Below, in pieces: positions 29,501 through 36,222 of a DNA stretch of 38,626 nucleotides (the stretch's first letter is position 1; each line of letters opens with the position of its first letter). The notes under the pieces are model-generated. The model saw only the letters and a list, made by a program, of their open reading frames with translations. It was not told the origin of the DNA and made no database searches. The stretch is from Clostridia bacterium (GTDB taxonomy: Bacteria; Bacillota; Clostridia; Christensenellales; Pumilibacteraceae). The DNA lies in contig JAAWAB010000006.1 of the NCBI GenBank assembly GCA_022791915.1, positions 1-38,626 of the forward strand, written 5' to 3'. A program made the translations under genes and the position numbers.

Positions 29501-29564
29501 GGCTTCGGGTGCGGTGGCGGAAGAAACAAATTGCGCGTTCAACAAACTCGAACCACAGGCATAA
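26532..29564 (+). CDS. Large modular surface lipoprotein (MucBP/InlB-like, Ig-like and beta-helix repeats)
   Basis: 1010 residues. The lipoprotein signal ends at Cys23 (ALFAAC), then an Asp/Pro/Gly linker. Modules: a MucBP/InlB-type repeat at about 46-116, an Ig-like (Big_2-type) domain at about 123-202, and a beta-helix module at about 204-425. The order then repeats as MucBP-like (432-502), Ig-like (505-587), beta-helix (587-795), and a third beta-helix module alone (803-1000). Each helix module opens alike (ATETDFWSIY, ASEADWFGIY, ASEEDWWNMY) and carries a GFYWGSTI-type block. It has no catalytic motif I recognise and is likely a surface adhesin or glycan-binding protein. The third module uses more A/T-ending codons than the first two and contains a nine-G tract at 29100-29108. 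GGAGGG precedes the ATG. Confidence 0.82.
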   Translation: MKKRLVLVLSLLLLCCMALFAACGDGKTDDNQKPGGDDNPPLATEATYKTEYWLEGDDGTYAVDATYGETLTGTIDATVKIEQKEIKGYIFESDHKSNVVRGKVLADGSLVLKAYYSKDYTGRVTFETELPDTIDLLKGTKSQLAVTVKVDGETVTDGIVYSSSTSYVGVSSNGELDPKMRGESDISVGYKNVSKTFHATVYDKFIATETDFWSIYDHLSYWYKFTADVTLSECTVEHFADPNADPKTQPELYQGYGVNKDFTGVLDGGNHTLTYSDSRLFHWVSGAGTVIRNITLNANGGFYWGSTISYGLSANALVENVTVNAQFVHDGCWRYAGGIWMHIGEGDTIGNGGMFAMVEGGATVKDCTVNLDITQQKEANIPNFGGIAYLAQTGALIEDCNIISTDGSISVVCLNTGATVNNSTVSAREKTTYSVEYYKENESGAFVKDDMLTETFDSYVGFSVSVTPKSMAGFAFDTNNENNVLSGTVAADGALTLKLYYNKSTVLFETETPDSFDLVGANSTCELAITVTDNGEIVTHGIQYTATSGDVLTVSESGMVSAIKGGKGTVTVEYAGATKEFTVTVYDKLIASEADWFGIYENDVTLAGWYKFSDNVTLTQSSVEYFNGEGQGHTINHTFSGRIDGNGKSLTYTRADSTTANNNRLFHSFTGTIENLTYNAGSGFYWGSTIAYFITGGTFKNVTVTTEFDRENTYQFADGFIVAPGSGVFGVWSDGLTAENCTINVTLSGIASASYYCGVAYELKNSTLKNVTVNSTVEIPLFADNAGTPNTVENSQVVVPEIVWTEIASEEDWWNMYKNGTTISGHYKLTKDVTLENNSCAGEEYKKNYVFAGVLNGGGYTLKYAGNRLFHTVNGTIENITLDAGEGYYWGSAIAFFINNGAVLKNIAVSANFTSNETRQYSALGEWLTAPGTGGLCVWLTATVENVTINVTLSGTATNAYNFGIAYDCTGSTLKNITVNSASDLTLYSSASGAVAEETNCAFNKLEPQA
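29100..29108 (+). repeat. Nine-G tract inside the surface lipoprotein gene
   Basis: Three GGG codons for Gly857-859. The matching places in modules 1 and 2 are encoded with mixed codons (GGCGGC and GGTAAC), so the tract is not forced by the protein. A gain or loss of one G would shift the frame and remove most of module 3. Confidence 0.85.
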
Positions 29565-29583
29565 ACAAATAAAGTTTTGCGGG

Positions 29584-29611
29584 GAAAGAGGCGCTTTCAG
29601 TCGCCTCTTTC
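29584..29611 (+). other. Hairpin between the surface lipoprotein and SGNH hydrolase genes
   Basis: GAAAGAGGCG (29584-29593) pairs with CGCCTCTTTC (29602-29611), a 10-bp stem with an 8-base loop and no T tract after it. It lies in the longest gap of the unit (69 bp) and may protect the upstream message or reduce downstream expression. Confidence 0.5.
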
Positions 29612-29633
29612 GTCCGTAAAAAAGGAAAAAGAT

Positions 29634-30308
29634 ATGAACAATAACGATATTTTGGAAAACACCGTTTCGGCACGCGGGCAACTGCGCGACAGCGAATTCG
29701 TAAAGTTTACTCTGAAAGACGACGCGAAAGTCAAGGTGCTTTTTGTGGGTAATTCCATTACGCGCCACGGCATAAAAGAAGAAATCGGCTGGACGCGCGA
29801 CTGCGGCATGGCGGCAAGCGCCCTTCAAAACGATTACGTACATCTTACGGTTGCGGGGCTGGAAAAAAAGTACGGCGCCGTTTCGTATTGTATTGCGCAG
29901 GCGGTGGCATGGGAATATGCGTATAACCGCGACGAAGAAGTGCTCGCACAATTTTCGGCGGCGCGCGACTTTGACGCCGATATCGTTATTTTGCGTATCG
30001 GCGAAAATTCCGACCGCGAGCTGCTGGAAAAAGAAGTCTATCAGCCCCACTTTGAAACCATGGCGAATTTCTTTTTTACTCCGCGCGCAAAAAAAATCGT
30101 GACAAGCCTTTTTTGGCGGTACGACCCTATCGACGTTCCCATATATCAAGCGGCGCAAAAATACGGCTGGATATACGTGCCCATTTGGGAACTGGGCGAG
30201 AAGGCGGAAAACAAGGCGCTCGATGAATTTTGGCACGACGGCGTGGCAAAACACCCCAACGACAACGGCATGCGCGGCATTGCCGACGCATTGCTTGCCG
30301 CAATATAG
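29634..30308 (+). CDS. SGNH/GDSL-type hydrolase (putative carbohydrate esterase)
   Basis: 224 residues. SGNH hydrolases remove acyl groups from sugars or lipids. Block I is VLFVGNSITRHG with nucleophile Ser41 (GNSIT variant of GDSL). Block III is RIGEN with Asn125. Block V is HDGVAKHPNDNG with Asp202 and His207. There is no signal peptide, so it acts inside the cell, and the glycan-unit setting suggests de-acetylation or similar trimming of imported sugar. The start at 29634 has AAGGA before it; an upstream in-frame start would add 19 residues encoded by the hairpin region and is rejected. Confidence 0.85.
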   Translation: MNNNDILENTVSARGQLRDSEFVKFTLKDDAKVKVLFVGNSITRHGIKEEIGWTRDCGMAASALQNDYVHLTVAGLEKKYGAVSYCIAQAVAWEYAYNRDEEVLAQFSAARDFDADIVILRIGENSDRELLEKEVYQPHFETMANFFFTPRAKKIVTSLFWRYDPIDVPIYQAAQKYGWIYVPIWELGEKAENKALDEFWHDGVAKHPNDNGMRGIADALLAAI

Positions 30309-30319
30309 GAGAACCCGAT

Positions 30320-32491
30320 ATGAAAATCGCAAACAAGTATTACGCACTCGAAATAAATGACGCCACGGGCGAAATTCTGTCTTTTCGCGGGATAACGGGC
30401 TACGATTATATAGAAAAACCTTCGCCGCTCGTTCGGTTGCAGTTGTTGAATTCTGCGGGAAAACGTACCGAAGTGCAATCGGGCAACTGCGCGGCAATGC
30501 AGAAAAAAGGAAATCTGCTTACAATCCGCTATGCGCAAATGGGCGGATTGCCCATTGCCGTAACCGCTACCGTGGCTTTCGATTCGTCCCCTTTTCTCCG
30601 TTTTCGGCTCTCGCTCGAAAACAAAAGCGACTTGCGCACCGAAAGCGTTTGCTATCCTATGGTAGTGATAAAAAATCGCCTTTCGCCCGACGGGTTCAAA
30701 CTGTTTTGGCCCGCCATGGAAGGGGCGGAAATCACCGACGTAAACTTTCGCACCGAACTGATGTCGCACGCCGACGGCACCGTGTATCCCGTTAAAGGGT
30801 GGCAGGGCGTCTATCCGGGTGCGTGCTCTATGCAGTTTATGGCGTACTATAACGGCGAACACGGCATGTATTTCGCGTCGCATGACGCAAGCGGAAATTA
30901 TAAACTGATTGAATGGCAACCCGAAGAACGGGGAATCCGCCTGTTACAACAGGTGTATGCCGACAGCGGTAATGATTTCGTATATACCTACGACGTAGTG
31001 CTCGGCACTTTTGCGGGCGACTGGTACAATGCGGCGGAAATCTACCGCGAGTGGATTACTTCGTCGCCGTTACTCGATTTTCCCAAATTGCGCGAAAATC
31101 CCGATTTACCCGACTGGCTCACCGAGCCGCTCACGGTTATCACCTTTCCCGTTCGCGGCACGCACGATACCGACAACATGAAATCGGAACACTACTATCC
31201 GTATGAAAAGTGTCTGCCGTTTGTCGAGAAATACGAAAAATATTTCGGCAATCGGCAAATGGTTCTGCTCATGCACTGGGAAGGCACCGCTCCGTGGATG
31301 CCGCCGTATGTGTGGGCGCCGTACGGCGACAAAGCGTCTTTCGACGCGCTCGAACGGGCAATCCACGAACGCGGCAATCTTTTGGGTTTGTATTGCAGCG
31401 GGCTGGGGTGGACGCAAAAAGGCTTATACGTAGATTATAATCGCGAAGAAGATTTTGCGCGCCAAGGGTTTGCCGACTGCGTGCAGGTGGGACCCACACA
31501 GGAAGTACTGCACACCACCACGTGCAACCATATCCGCGTGGGGTACGAGTTGTGCCCCGCCTGCCAAAAGGTGAAACAACTGGCAGCCGAAGAGGCGGCA
31601 AAAATCGCCGAAGGCACCGATATAGATTATCTGCAATTTTTCGACCAAAATTTGGGTGGCAACACCTATGCGTGTTACAGTCATAATCACGGGCACCCGC
31701 CCGTGCCCGGCGCCTGGACGGCAACCGAATCGGCAGATATCGCCGAAAAAATGCGCGCCGAGTTTTATAAGCGCCACCCCGACAAGAAAATGCTGATTGG
31801 GTGCGAGGCGGCAGCGTGCGAACCCCTTCTCAACAATATGCGGTTTAACGATATCCGCTACAATCTTAATTTTATGTACGGCGTTCCCGTGCCCGCCTAT
31901 AACTACGTGTTCGGCGAATACGTGTGCAACTATATGGGTAACCATACCGCCGCCACCCGCTTGTTGGATACAAAGCTGTATCCCGACAATATTTTCTATC
32001 GCACCGCGTATTCGTTCGCGCAGGGCGACGTGCTCACTTTCATGCTCAAAAACGACGGTAAAGTCAACTGGGAATGGAACGTGCCGTGGGATGACGACAA
32101 CGAACCCGACCAGGAAGAATATTTGCGTTTTTGCAAAGAACTCAACGACTTCCGCAACGGAATTCTATTCGACGCTTTGCGCTTCGGCAGAATGGAAAAG
32201 CCCGCGCCTGTTTCGTGCGGCAAGTACATCGAAAAAGTGGGCCGCAAAGATTTGGTGCGCGTTTACGACGAAGTGGTGCGCACGCGGTTTGTTACCGAGA
32301 ACGGCGACGATTTTTCGCTGTTTGTCAACTTTAATCGCCGACCCGTTTCGGTTGCGTTGCGCGGCAAAACCGACGGCATGCTCTTTTGTTCGCCGTCCGA
32401 TACGGGTAATGTTCTTTCGGGCAACGAGTGCGTGCTCGAACTGCCGCCGCACAGCGCATTCGTGCTCAAAAGCAAGGGGAAGAAAATATGA
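30320..32491 (+). CDS. Putative glycoside hydrolase (DUF6259 / GH101-like)
   Basis: 723 residues, no signal peptide. The N-terminal 240 residues form a beta-sandwich-like region (KYYALEINDATGEILSFRG start; ADSGNDFVYTYDVVLGTFAGDWYNAAEIYREW). A TIM-barrel-like centre follows: MVLLMHWEGTAPWMPPYVWAP, LLGLYCSGLGW, DIDYLQFFDQNLGG (Asp436 or Asp442, candidate nucleophile) and KMLIGCEAAACEP (Glu496, candidate acid/base). A beta-rich C-terminus ends LELPPHSAFVLKS. The pattern recalls the DUF6259 group related to GH101 endo-alpha-N-acetylgalactosaminidases. The family call is from memory and the activity is not proven. AGGAG precedes the ATG and the gene is 11 bp after the SGNH gene. Its stop overlaps the next start by four bases (ATGA). 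Confidence 0.65.
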   Translation: MKIANKYYALEINDATGEILSFRGITGYDYIEKPSPLVRLQLLNSAGKRTEVQSGNCAAMQKKGNLLTIRYAQMGGLPIAVTATVAFDSSPFLRFRLSLENKSDLRTESVCYPMVVIKNRLSPDGFKLFWPAMEGAEITDVNFRTELMSHADGTVYPVKGWQGVYPGACSMQFMAYYNGEHGMYFASHDASGNYKLIEWQPEERGIRLLQQVYADSGNDFVYTYDVVLGTFAGDWYNAAEIYREWITSSPLLDFPKLRENPDLPDWLTEPLTVITFPVRGTHDTDNMKSEHYYPYEKCLPFVEKYEKYFGNRQMVLLMHWEGTAPWMPPYVWAPYGDKASFDALERAIHERGNLLGLYCSGLGWTQKGLYVDYNREEDFARQGFADCVQVGPTQEVLHTTTCNHIRVGYELCPACQKVKQLAAEEAAKIAEGTDIDYLQFFDQNLGGNTYACYSHNHGHPPVPGAWTATESADIAEKMRAEFYKRHPDKKMLIGCEAAACEPLLNNMRFNDIRYNLNFMYGVPVPAYNYVFGEYVCNYMGNHTAATRLLDTKLYPDNIFYRTAYSFAQGDVLTFMLKNDGKVNWEWNVPWDDDNEPDQEEYLRFCKELNDFRNGILFDALRFGRMEKPAPVSCGKYIEKVGRKDLVRVYDEVVRTRFVTENGDDFSLFVNFNRRPVSVALRGKTDGMLFCSPSDTGNVLSGNECVLELPPHSAFVLKSKGKKI

Positions 32492-33879
32492 TTCGCGTGC
32501 TCGCAGGTCCGCTACCCGATATTTTTTCCGACTGGACCGTCACCGTAAACGGAACGCCCGCGCGGGTGGAGATGTGCCGCGTGTCGGCACTGCCGTTCAA
32601 TACGCCTTGGAAGGGACACCAGCGTCCGCTCTCGCAAACCGAAGAAGGGGGATTTTTGCGCATTGTGGCAGACGAAACGGTGCACGTGCGGGCAACACAC
32701 TGCCGTCCGCTTTCCCGTGCCACCGTGCGTCCGCTTTCCAAAAACGTGACGGTTAAGGTGCAACGGAACGAAGTTTCTTTTTCACTCCCGCAAGCGGGGC
32801 AATATGTGCTCGAAGGGAACGACGAGCACGGCGCTCTGCACGTCTTTGTGGAACGCCCGTCCGATTTTTCGCAATACGGAAAGCCCACGCGCGTATTCGG
32901 CAGGGGATTGCACAATGCGGGCAAAATCGAACTGCATAGCGGCGACCGCATATTTTTGGAAGAAGGCGCGCGCGTAAAGGGCGTTCTGTTCGGAAAAGGC
33001 GTGAAAAACGTATCCGTTTTCGGCTACGGCGTGCTCGACGGCGGCGACGAAGTGCGCACGTCGCCCGATTGCTACGACGAAAGTCCCAACGGCTGTCTGA
33101 AACTGTACGAGTGCGAAAACGTGCGCGTAGAAGGGGTTACGTTCGTCGATTCCGCCGTGTGGGTGTGCAACCTGTTTGCGTGCACCGACGTGGAGCTCAA
33201 CCGTATCAAAATCGTGGGACACTGGAAGTACAACTGCGACGGGATAGATATCGTCAATTCGTCGCGCGTTACCGTACGCGATTCGTTTATTCGTGCGTTC
33301 GACGACGCAATCACGCTCAAAGGCATCGTACCGTATCGCGCACTGCCCGTACAAGATATTACGGTGGAAAATTGCGTGCTTTGGTGCGGATGGGGACGCA
33401 CGCTGGAAATCGGGTTGGAAACGCTTGCCAAAGAGTACAACCGCATTTTCTTTACCGATTGCGACTTGATTCACAATTCCGCCGTGGCAATCGATATCCA
33501 GTGCGGCGACTATGCCGAAATTCACAAAGTAACCTATAAGAATCTGCGCGTGGAATTTCAAAAGGATACGCTTCCCGAGCAAATGGAAGACCCGATCGGG
33601 TGCGCCTACACGGGGTACGGCAAACCGTATGCGCCCGTCTTTATCAAAATCTGTTCGTACGAGTATCTGCTCGGCGCGCCGTTTGAAGAATACGACGCGG
33701 CGCTCGTTGCCGCTCGCAAAGAAGCGGGGCGTTCCGCCTATGTGCACGACGTTGTGTTTGAAGATATTACCGCCTATGTGGAAGAAGGTTGTCCTACGCC
33801 GTCCGTTATTACCGATATGCGTCTGCCCAACACAATGAGCAATATCACCATGAAAAACCTGCACGTAATAAAGATTTAA
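32488..33879 (+). CDS. GH28-like glycoside hydrolase (right-handed beta-helix)
   Basis: 463 residues. GH28 includes polygalacturonases, rhamnogalacturonases and related exo-enzymes. After an N-terminal beta domain (about 1-130), the parallel helix begins with GDRIFLEEGARVKGVLFG. The GH28 Asp motifs are visible: NCDGIDIVNSSRV (Asp251, Asp254) and AFDDAITLK (Asp272, Asp273). The usual GHGxSxGS block is altered to WCGWGRTLEIG and no clear RIK motif follows, so the substrate is probably not plain polygalacturonate. No signal peptide, hence cytoplasmic action on oligosaccharides. It overlaps the previous gene by four bases, GGGGAAG standing before the ATG. Last gene of the unit, with a strong terminator 25 bp downstream. 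Confidence 0.83.
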   Translation: MIRVLAGPLPDIFSDWTVTVNGTPARVEMCRVSALPFNTPWKGHQRPLSQTEEGGFLRIVADETVHVRATHCRPLSRATVRPLSKNVTVKVQRNEVSFSLPQAGQYVLEGNDEHGALHVFVERPSDFSQYGKPTRVFGRGLHNAGKIELHSGDRIFLEEGARVKGVLFGKGVKNVSVFGYGVLDGGDEVRTSPDCYDESPNGCLKLYECENVRVEGVTFVDSAVWVCNLFACTDVELNRIKIVGHWKYNCDGIDIVNSSRVTVRDSFIRAFDDAITLKGIVPYRALPVQDITVENCVLWCGWGRTLEIGLETLAKEYNRIFFTDCDLIHNSAVAIDIQCGDYAEIHKVTYKNLRVEFQKDTLPEQMEDPIGCAYTGYGKPYAPVFIKICSYEYLLGAPFEEYDAALVAARKEAGRSAYVHDVVFEDITAYVEEGCPTPSVITDMRLPNTMSNITMKNLHVIKI

Positions 33880-33903
33880 TGTTTTAATCAAGATACGAAA
33901 TCA

Positions 33904-33940
33904 AAAAAAGAACCGGCTTGTCGTAAGTCGGTTCTTTTTT
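33904..33940. terminator. Bidirectional terminator ending the glycan unit
   Basis: A 12-bp stem (33904-33915 with 33929-33940), extended by four inner pairs including one G-U, flanked by A and T runs. It serves the GH28-like gene on the plus strand and the gene at 33965 on the minus strand. Confidence 0.9.
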
Positions 33941-33964
33941 GTATAGGCTTTATACGGGTTTCCT

Positions 33965-34513
33965 TTACACTACGATGTTTTCAATCAGTCCGTTGCGGAT
34001 TTCTATGTCGCACAGCGGCGCCGTGCCGTCGTCTTTAATCAACAGATATCCGCGCGCGGGCGTGTACACGTTTTCGCGTATGGCGAGCACGCCTTCGAAA
34101 AAGTCGGCGAGCGCTTCGTCGGTTATCGATTCGTTTAATTCTCCGGTCATCATCGAGCGGGCGGCGGCATAGTTTCCGCTTTTCACAAAGTCGAGCAGTT
34201 GCGCGGGCACGGTGGCAATACTCGGCGCGGCGGTACGGAAACGGGACTGCGCATACACATACGCACTGCGCGGTTTGAGTTCTATATAATAGTGATTGTT
34301 GCCCATGTCGCAGCAAAGCGCCAAATTCTGGTTGCTCACCGCTTTGCCGCCCAGAATCTCCGCGGTATACGGAAGGTATGTTGCGTCCAGCGGCAACACC
34401 GTCACAAAAAGCGGCTCGTCGGCGGGATACCGCACCGAAGACGCAGACTGAACAAACGAGCCGTTCAAAAGCAGCACGCTGTCCACACAAACGAAATGCA
34501 ATACCGATTCCAT
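33965..34513 (-). CDS. Conserved-looking hypothetical protein
   Basis: 182 residues from ATG 34513. I do not recognise the family. The N-terminal part looks beta-rich (SVLHFVCVDSVLLLNGSFV, PLFVTVLPLDATYLPYTAEI). The middle is a helical stretch (TVPAQLLDFVKSGNYAAARSMM). The C-terminus is beta-rich again (GYLLIKDDGTAPLCDIEIRNGLIENIVV). No signal peptide or membrane segment. No good Shine-Dalgarno sequence precedes the ATG; a TTG at 34537 preceded by GCGGAAT would add eight residues. Flanked by a shared terminator on one side and by the divergent SANT-like gene on the other. Frame length and shared terminator support a real gene; function is open. Confidence 0.62.
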   Translation of the reverse strand: MESVLHFVCVDSVLLLNGSFVQSASSVRYPADEPLFVTVLPLDATYLPYTAEILGGKAVSNQNLALCCDMGNNHYYIELKPRSAYVYAQSRFRTAAPSIATVPAQLLDFVKSGNYAAARSMMTGELNESITDEALADFFEGVLAIRENVYTPARGYLLIKDDGTAPLCDIEIRNGLIENIVV

Positions 34514-34626
34514 GCTATATATATATGCCGCGTGCAAAAAAACAATTCCGCAAAAAATATGTATAGAAAAACCACAATGTGTCTATCATTGCCCATAGGT
34601 AAAACAAATCGGAGGAACACTATCAC

Positions 34627-35214
34627 ATGGAAAATAATTGGACTATCGAACAGACCAAAACGCTTTTTGCGCTGGCAAACGAGGCAAAGAGCCGCGGGCG
34701 CGGACTTGTGTGGGCTTTTTCGTCTATGAGCGAAAAAACGGGACGCAGCGTCAACAGCGTGCGCAATTATTATTACAGTCAGCTCAAAATGTTTGAATTG
34801 GTGCCCCGTCTTGCCGCCGACCTGGGCGTGTCGGTTCCCGAAGCGGCGCGCGAACGGTTCGAGTTGTTTGACGCAAGCGAAATCGACGAATTGCTCGAAA
34901 AAGTGCTCGTGGGCAAGGCGCAGGGAGTGAGCGTGCGCAAAGTAATTGCAGGCTTGGCGGGCGGCGACGCAAAAAAGGCGCTCCGCTTGCAAAATAAATA
35001 TCGCAGTATGATTTTGCACCACCGCGAAAAAGTAACCGAAATCATGCGCAAAATCGGCGCCGAAGGCAAAGACTATTTCAACCCCTACTCCAAAGAAACG
35101 GTGGCGGCGGGAAGCGAAACGGATAATTACCGCCGACTCAACGACTATATATCGTCGCTCGACGAGAGCGAAGTGGGCGAGTTTTTGCAGATTATGAAAA
35201 AGTTTTTTGCATAG
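34627..35214 (+). CDS. SANT/Myb-like DNA-binding protein
   Basis: 195 residues. The first 55 residues (WTIEQTKTLFALANEAKSR, then GRSVNSVRNYYYSQ) have the spaced aromatic residues and helix pattern of a SANT/Myb-type domain. Similar N-termini occur in Firmicutes regulators, including the RsfA-like group, so DNA binding is likely. The rest is helical (SEIDELLEKVLVGKAQGVSVRKVIAGL, and RLQNKYRSMILHHREKVTEIM) and could mediate oligomerisation. GGAGG lies 11 bases before the ATG. It is a single-gene unit, with a terminator about 30 bp past the stop. No clear promoter was found in the 89-bp upstream gap beyond a weak TATCAT at 34584-34589. Target genes unknown. Confidence 0.65.
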   Translation: MENNWTIEQTKTLFALANEAKSRGRGLVWAFSSMSEKTGRSVNSVRNYYYSQLKMFELVPRLAADLGVSVPEAARERFELFDASEIDELLEKVLVGKAQGVSVRKVIAGLAGGDAKKALRLQNKYRSMILHHREKVTEIMRKIGAEGKDYFNPYSKETVAAGSETDNYRRLNDYISSLDESEVGEFLQIMKKFFA

Positions 35215-35246
35215 AAAAGAAAAATTCGTCATACCGATACAATGTG

Positions 35247-35276
35247 CCGACGTGCCCGAACGGTTCGTCGGTTTTT
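35247..35276 (+). terminator. Terminator after the SANT-like gene
   Basis: CCGACG (35247-35252) pairs with CGTCGG (35266-35271), with a small inner CCG/CGG pair, and is followed by five T bases at 35272-35276. Confidence 0.7.
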
Positions 35277-35279
35277 CTC

Positions 35280-35308
35280 TTGACAAACCCCAAAGATAAG
35301 AGTATACT
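35280..35308 (+). promoter_or_regulatory. Sigma-A promoter of the zinc metalloprotease gene
   Basis: TTGACA (35280-35285), a 17-bp spacer and TATACT (35303-35308), nearly ideal. Predicted start near 35315, about 24 bases before the ATG, with GGAGG between. Confidence 0.88.
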
Positions 35309-35338
35309 GTTTGCAAATCTCAAAAGCGGAGGAACGAT

Positions 35339-36146
35339 ATGTTTATCGAGTTATGGCAATCTTTTTCGCCCGAATACCGTTTCTATCTGGTCGTCGTCGC
35401 GTTGTTTATTCCGCTGACGATTGCGGGCGTTATCGCGCAAATCAAAGTTAATTCGGCGTTTAGTAAGCACAACGTGCCTGCCGATTGCGGGCGTTATCGC
35501 GCAAATCAAAGTTAATTCGGCGTTTAGTAAGCACAACGTGCCTGCCGATTGCGGGCTTACGGCGGCGGAAATCGCGCGCAGAATTTTAGACCGCAACGGG
35601 CTGTATAACGTGCACATTGCGCGCGTTTCGGGGCATTTGACCGATAACTTCAATCCCGTAACCAACACGCTTTCGCTGTCGCAGTCGGTGTACGGTTCCA
35701 CTTCCGTGAGTGCAATCGGCGTTGCCTGTCACGAGGCGGGGCACGCCATACAGCACGCGCAAAAATATTTCTTTTCGTCGTTGCGTATCAAACTCGTGCC
35801 CGTTGTAAACCTTGCCAACCGTGCGTTGTTTCCGTTGCTTTTAATCGGTATGCTACTCGGGTTTGCATCGCCCTATACGCTTGTTGGCAGAGTGTTTATT
35901 TGGATAGGACTCGTTGTGTTCGGTCTTTCCATGCTCTTCTCGCTGGTCACTCTTCCCACCGAGTTCGACGCCAGCCGACGAGCCCAAAAGGAACTGAAAG
36001 AAAATTTCTTTTCCAGCGAAGAAGCCGCTATGTCCCGCAAGGTGCTTACCGCCGCGGCAATGACCTATGTAGTCAGCTTTCTCATGTCGCTCATTCAGTT
36101 TTTGCGCTTTTTTGCCCTTTTGCTTATGGCGCGCAACCGCGATTGA
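35339..36146 (+). pseudogene. YugP-like membrane zinc metalloprotease, frameshifted by a 64-bp tandem duplication
   Basis: The ATG at 35339 with GGAGG gives MFIELWQSFSPEYRFYLVVV and continues through a first membrane segment and NSAFSKHNVPADCG. It then shifts frame and stops at 35513-35515 after 58 residues. The rest is open from the duplicated copy onward in the next frame: LTAAEIARRILDRNGL, the zinc site ACHEAGHAIQHAQ (HExxH), two or three membrane segments, and LPTEFDASRRAQKELK. All fit the PF04298 (Zn_peptidase_2) family. Deleting one 64-bp unit restores a single 247-residue protein of normal family length. Promoter, ribosome binding site and terminator are intact, so the break is recent. 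A TTG at 35421 could start the downstream frame but has no ribosome binding site. Confidence 0.88.
35418..35556 (+). repeat. 64-bp perfect tandem duplication bounded by an 11-bp direct repeat
   Basis: Copies at 35418-35481 and 35482-35545 are identical. An 11-bp CGATTGCGGGC occurs at the start of each copy and again at 35546-35556. The single-copy ancestor would have carried this 11-mer twice, 64 bp apart, which explains the duplication by slippage or unequal exchange. 64 is not a multiple of three. Confidence 0.95.
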
Positions 36147-36165
36147 AAAAGAAATAAAGATAACA

Positions 36166-36202
36166 AAAAAGACTTCTTTTCACAGCAGGAAGAAGTCTTT
36201 TT
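36166..36202. terminator. Bidirectional terminator between the protease and ZIP transporter genes
   Basis: A 13-bp stem (36166-36178 with 36190-36202) with an 11-base loop and A/T runs on both sides, between convergent genes. Confidence 0.9.
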
Positions 36203-36222
36203 CTTTAATTGGCTTTTGCGTA

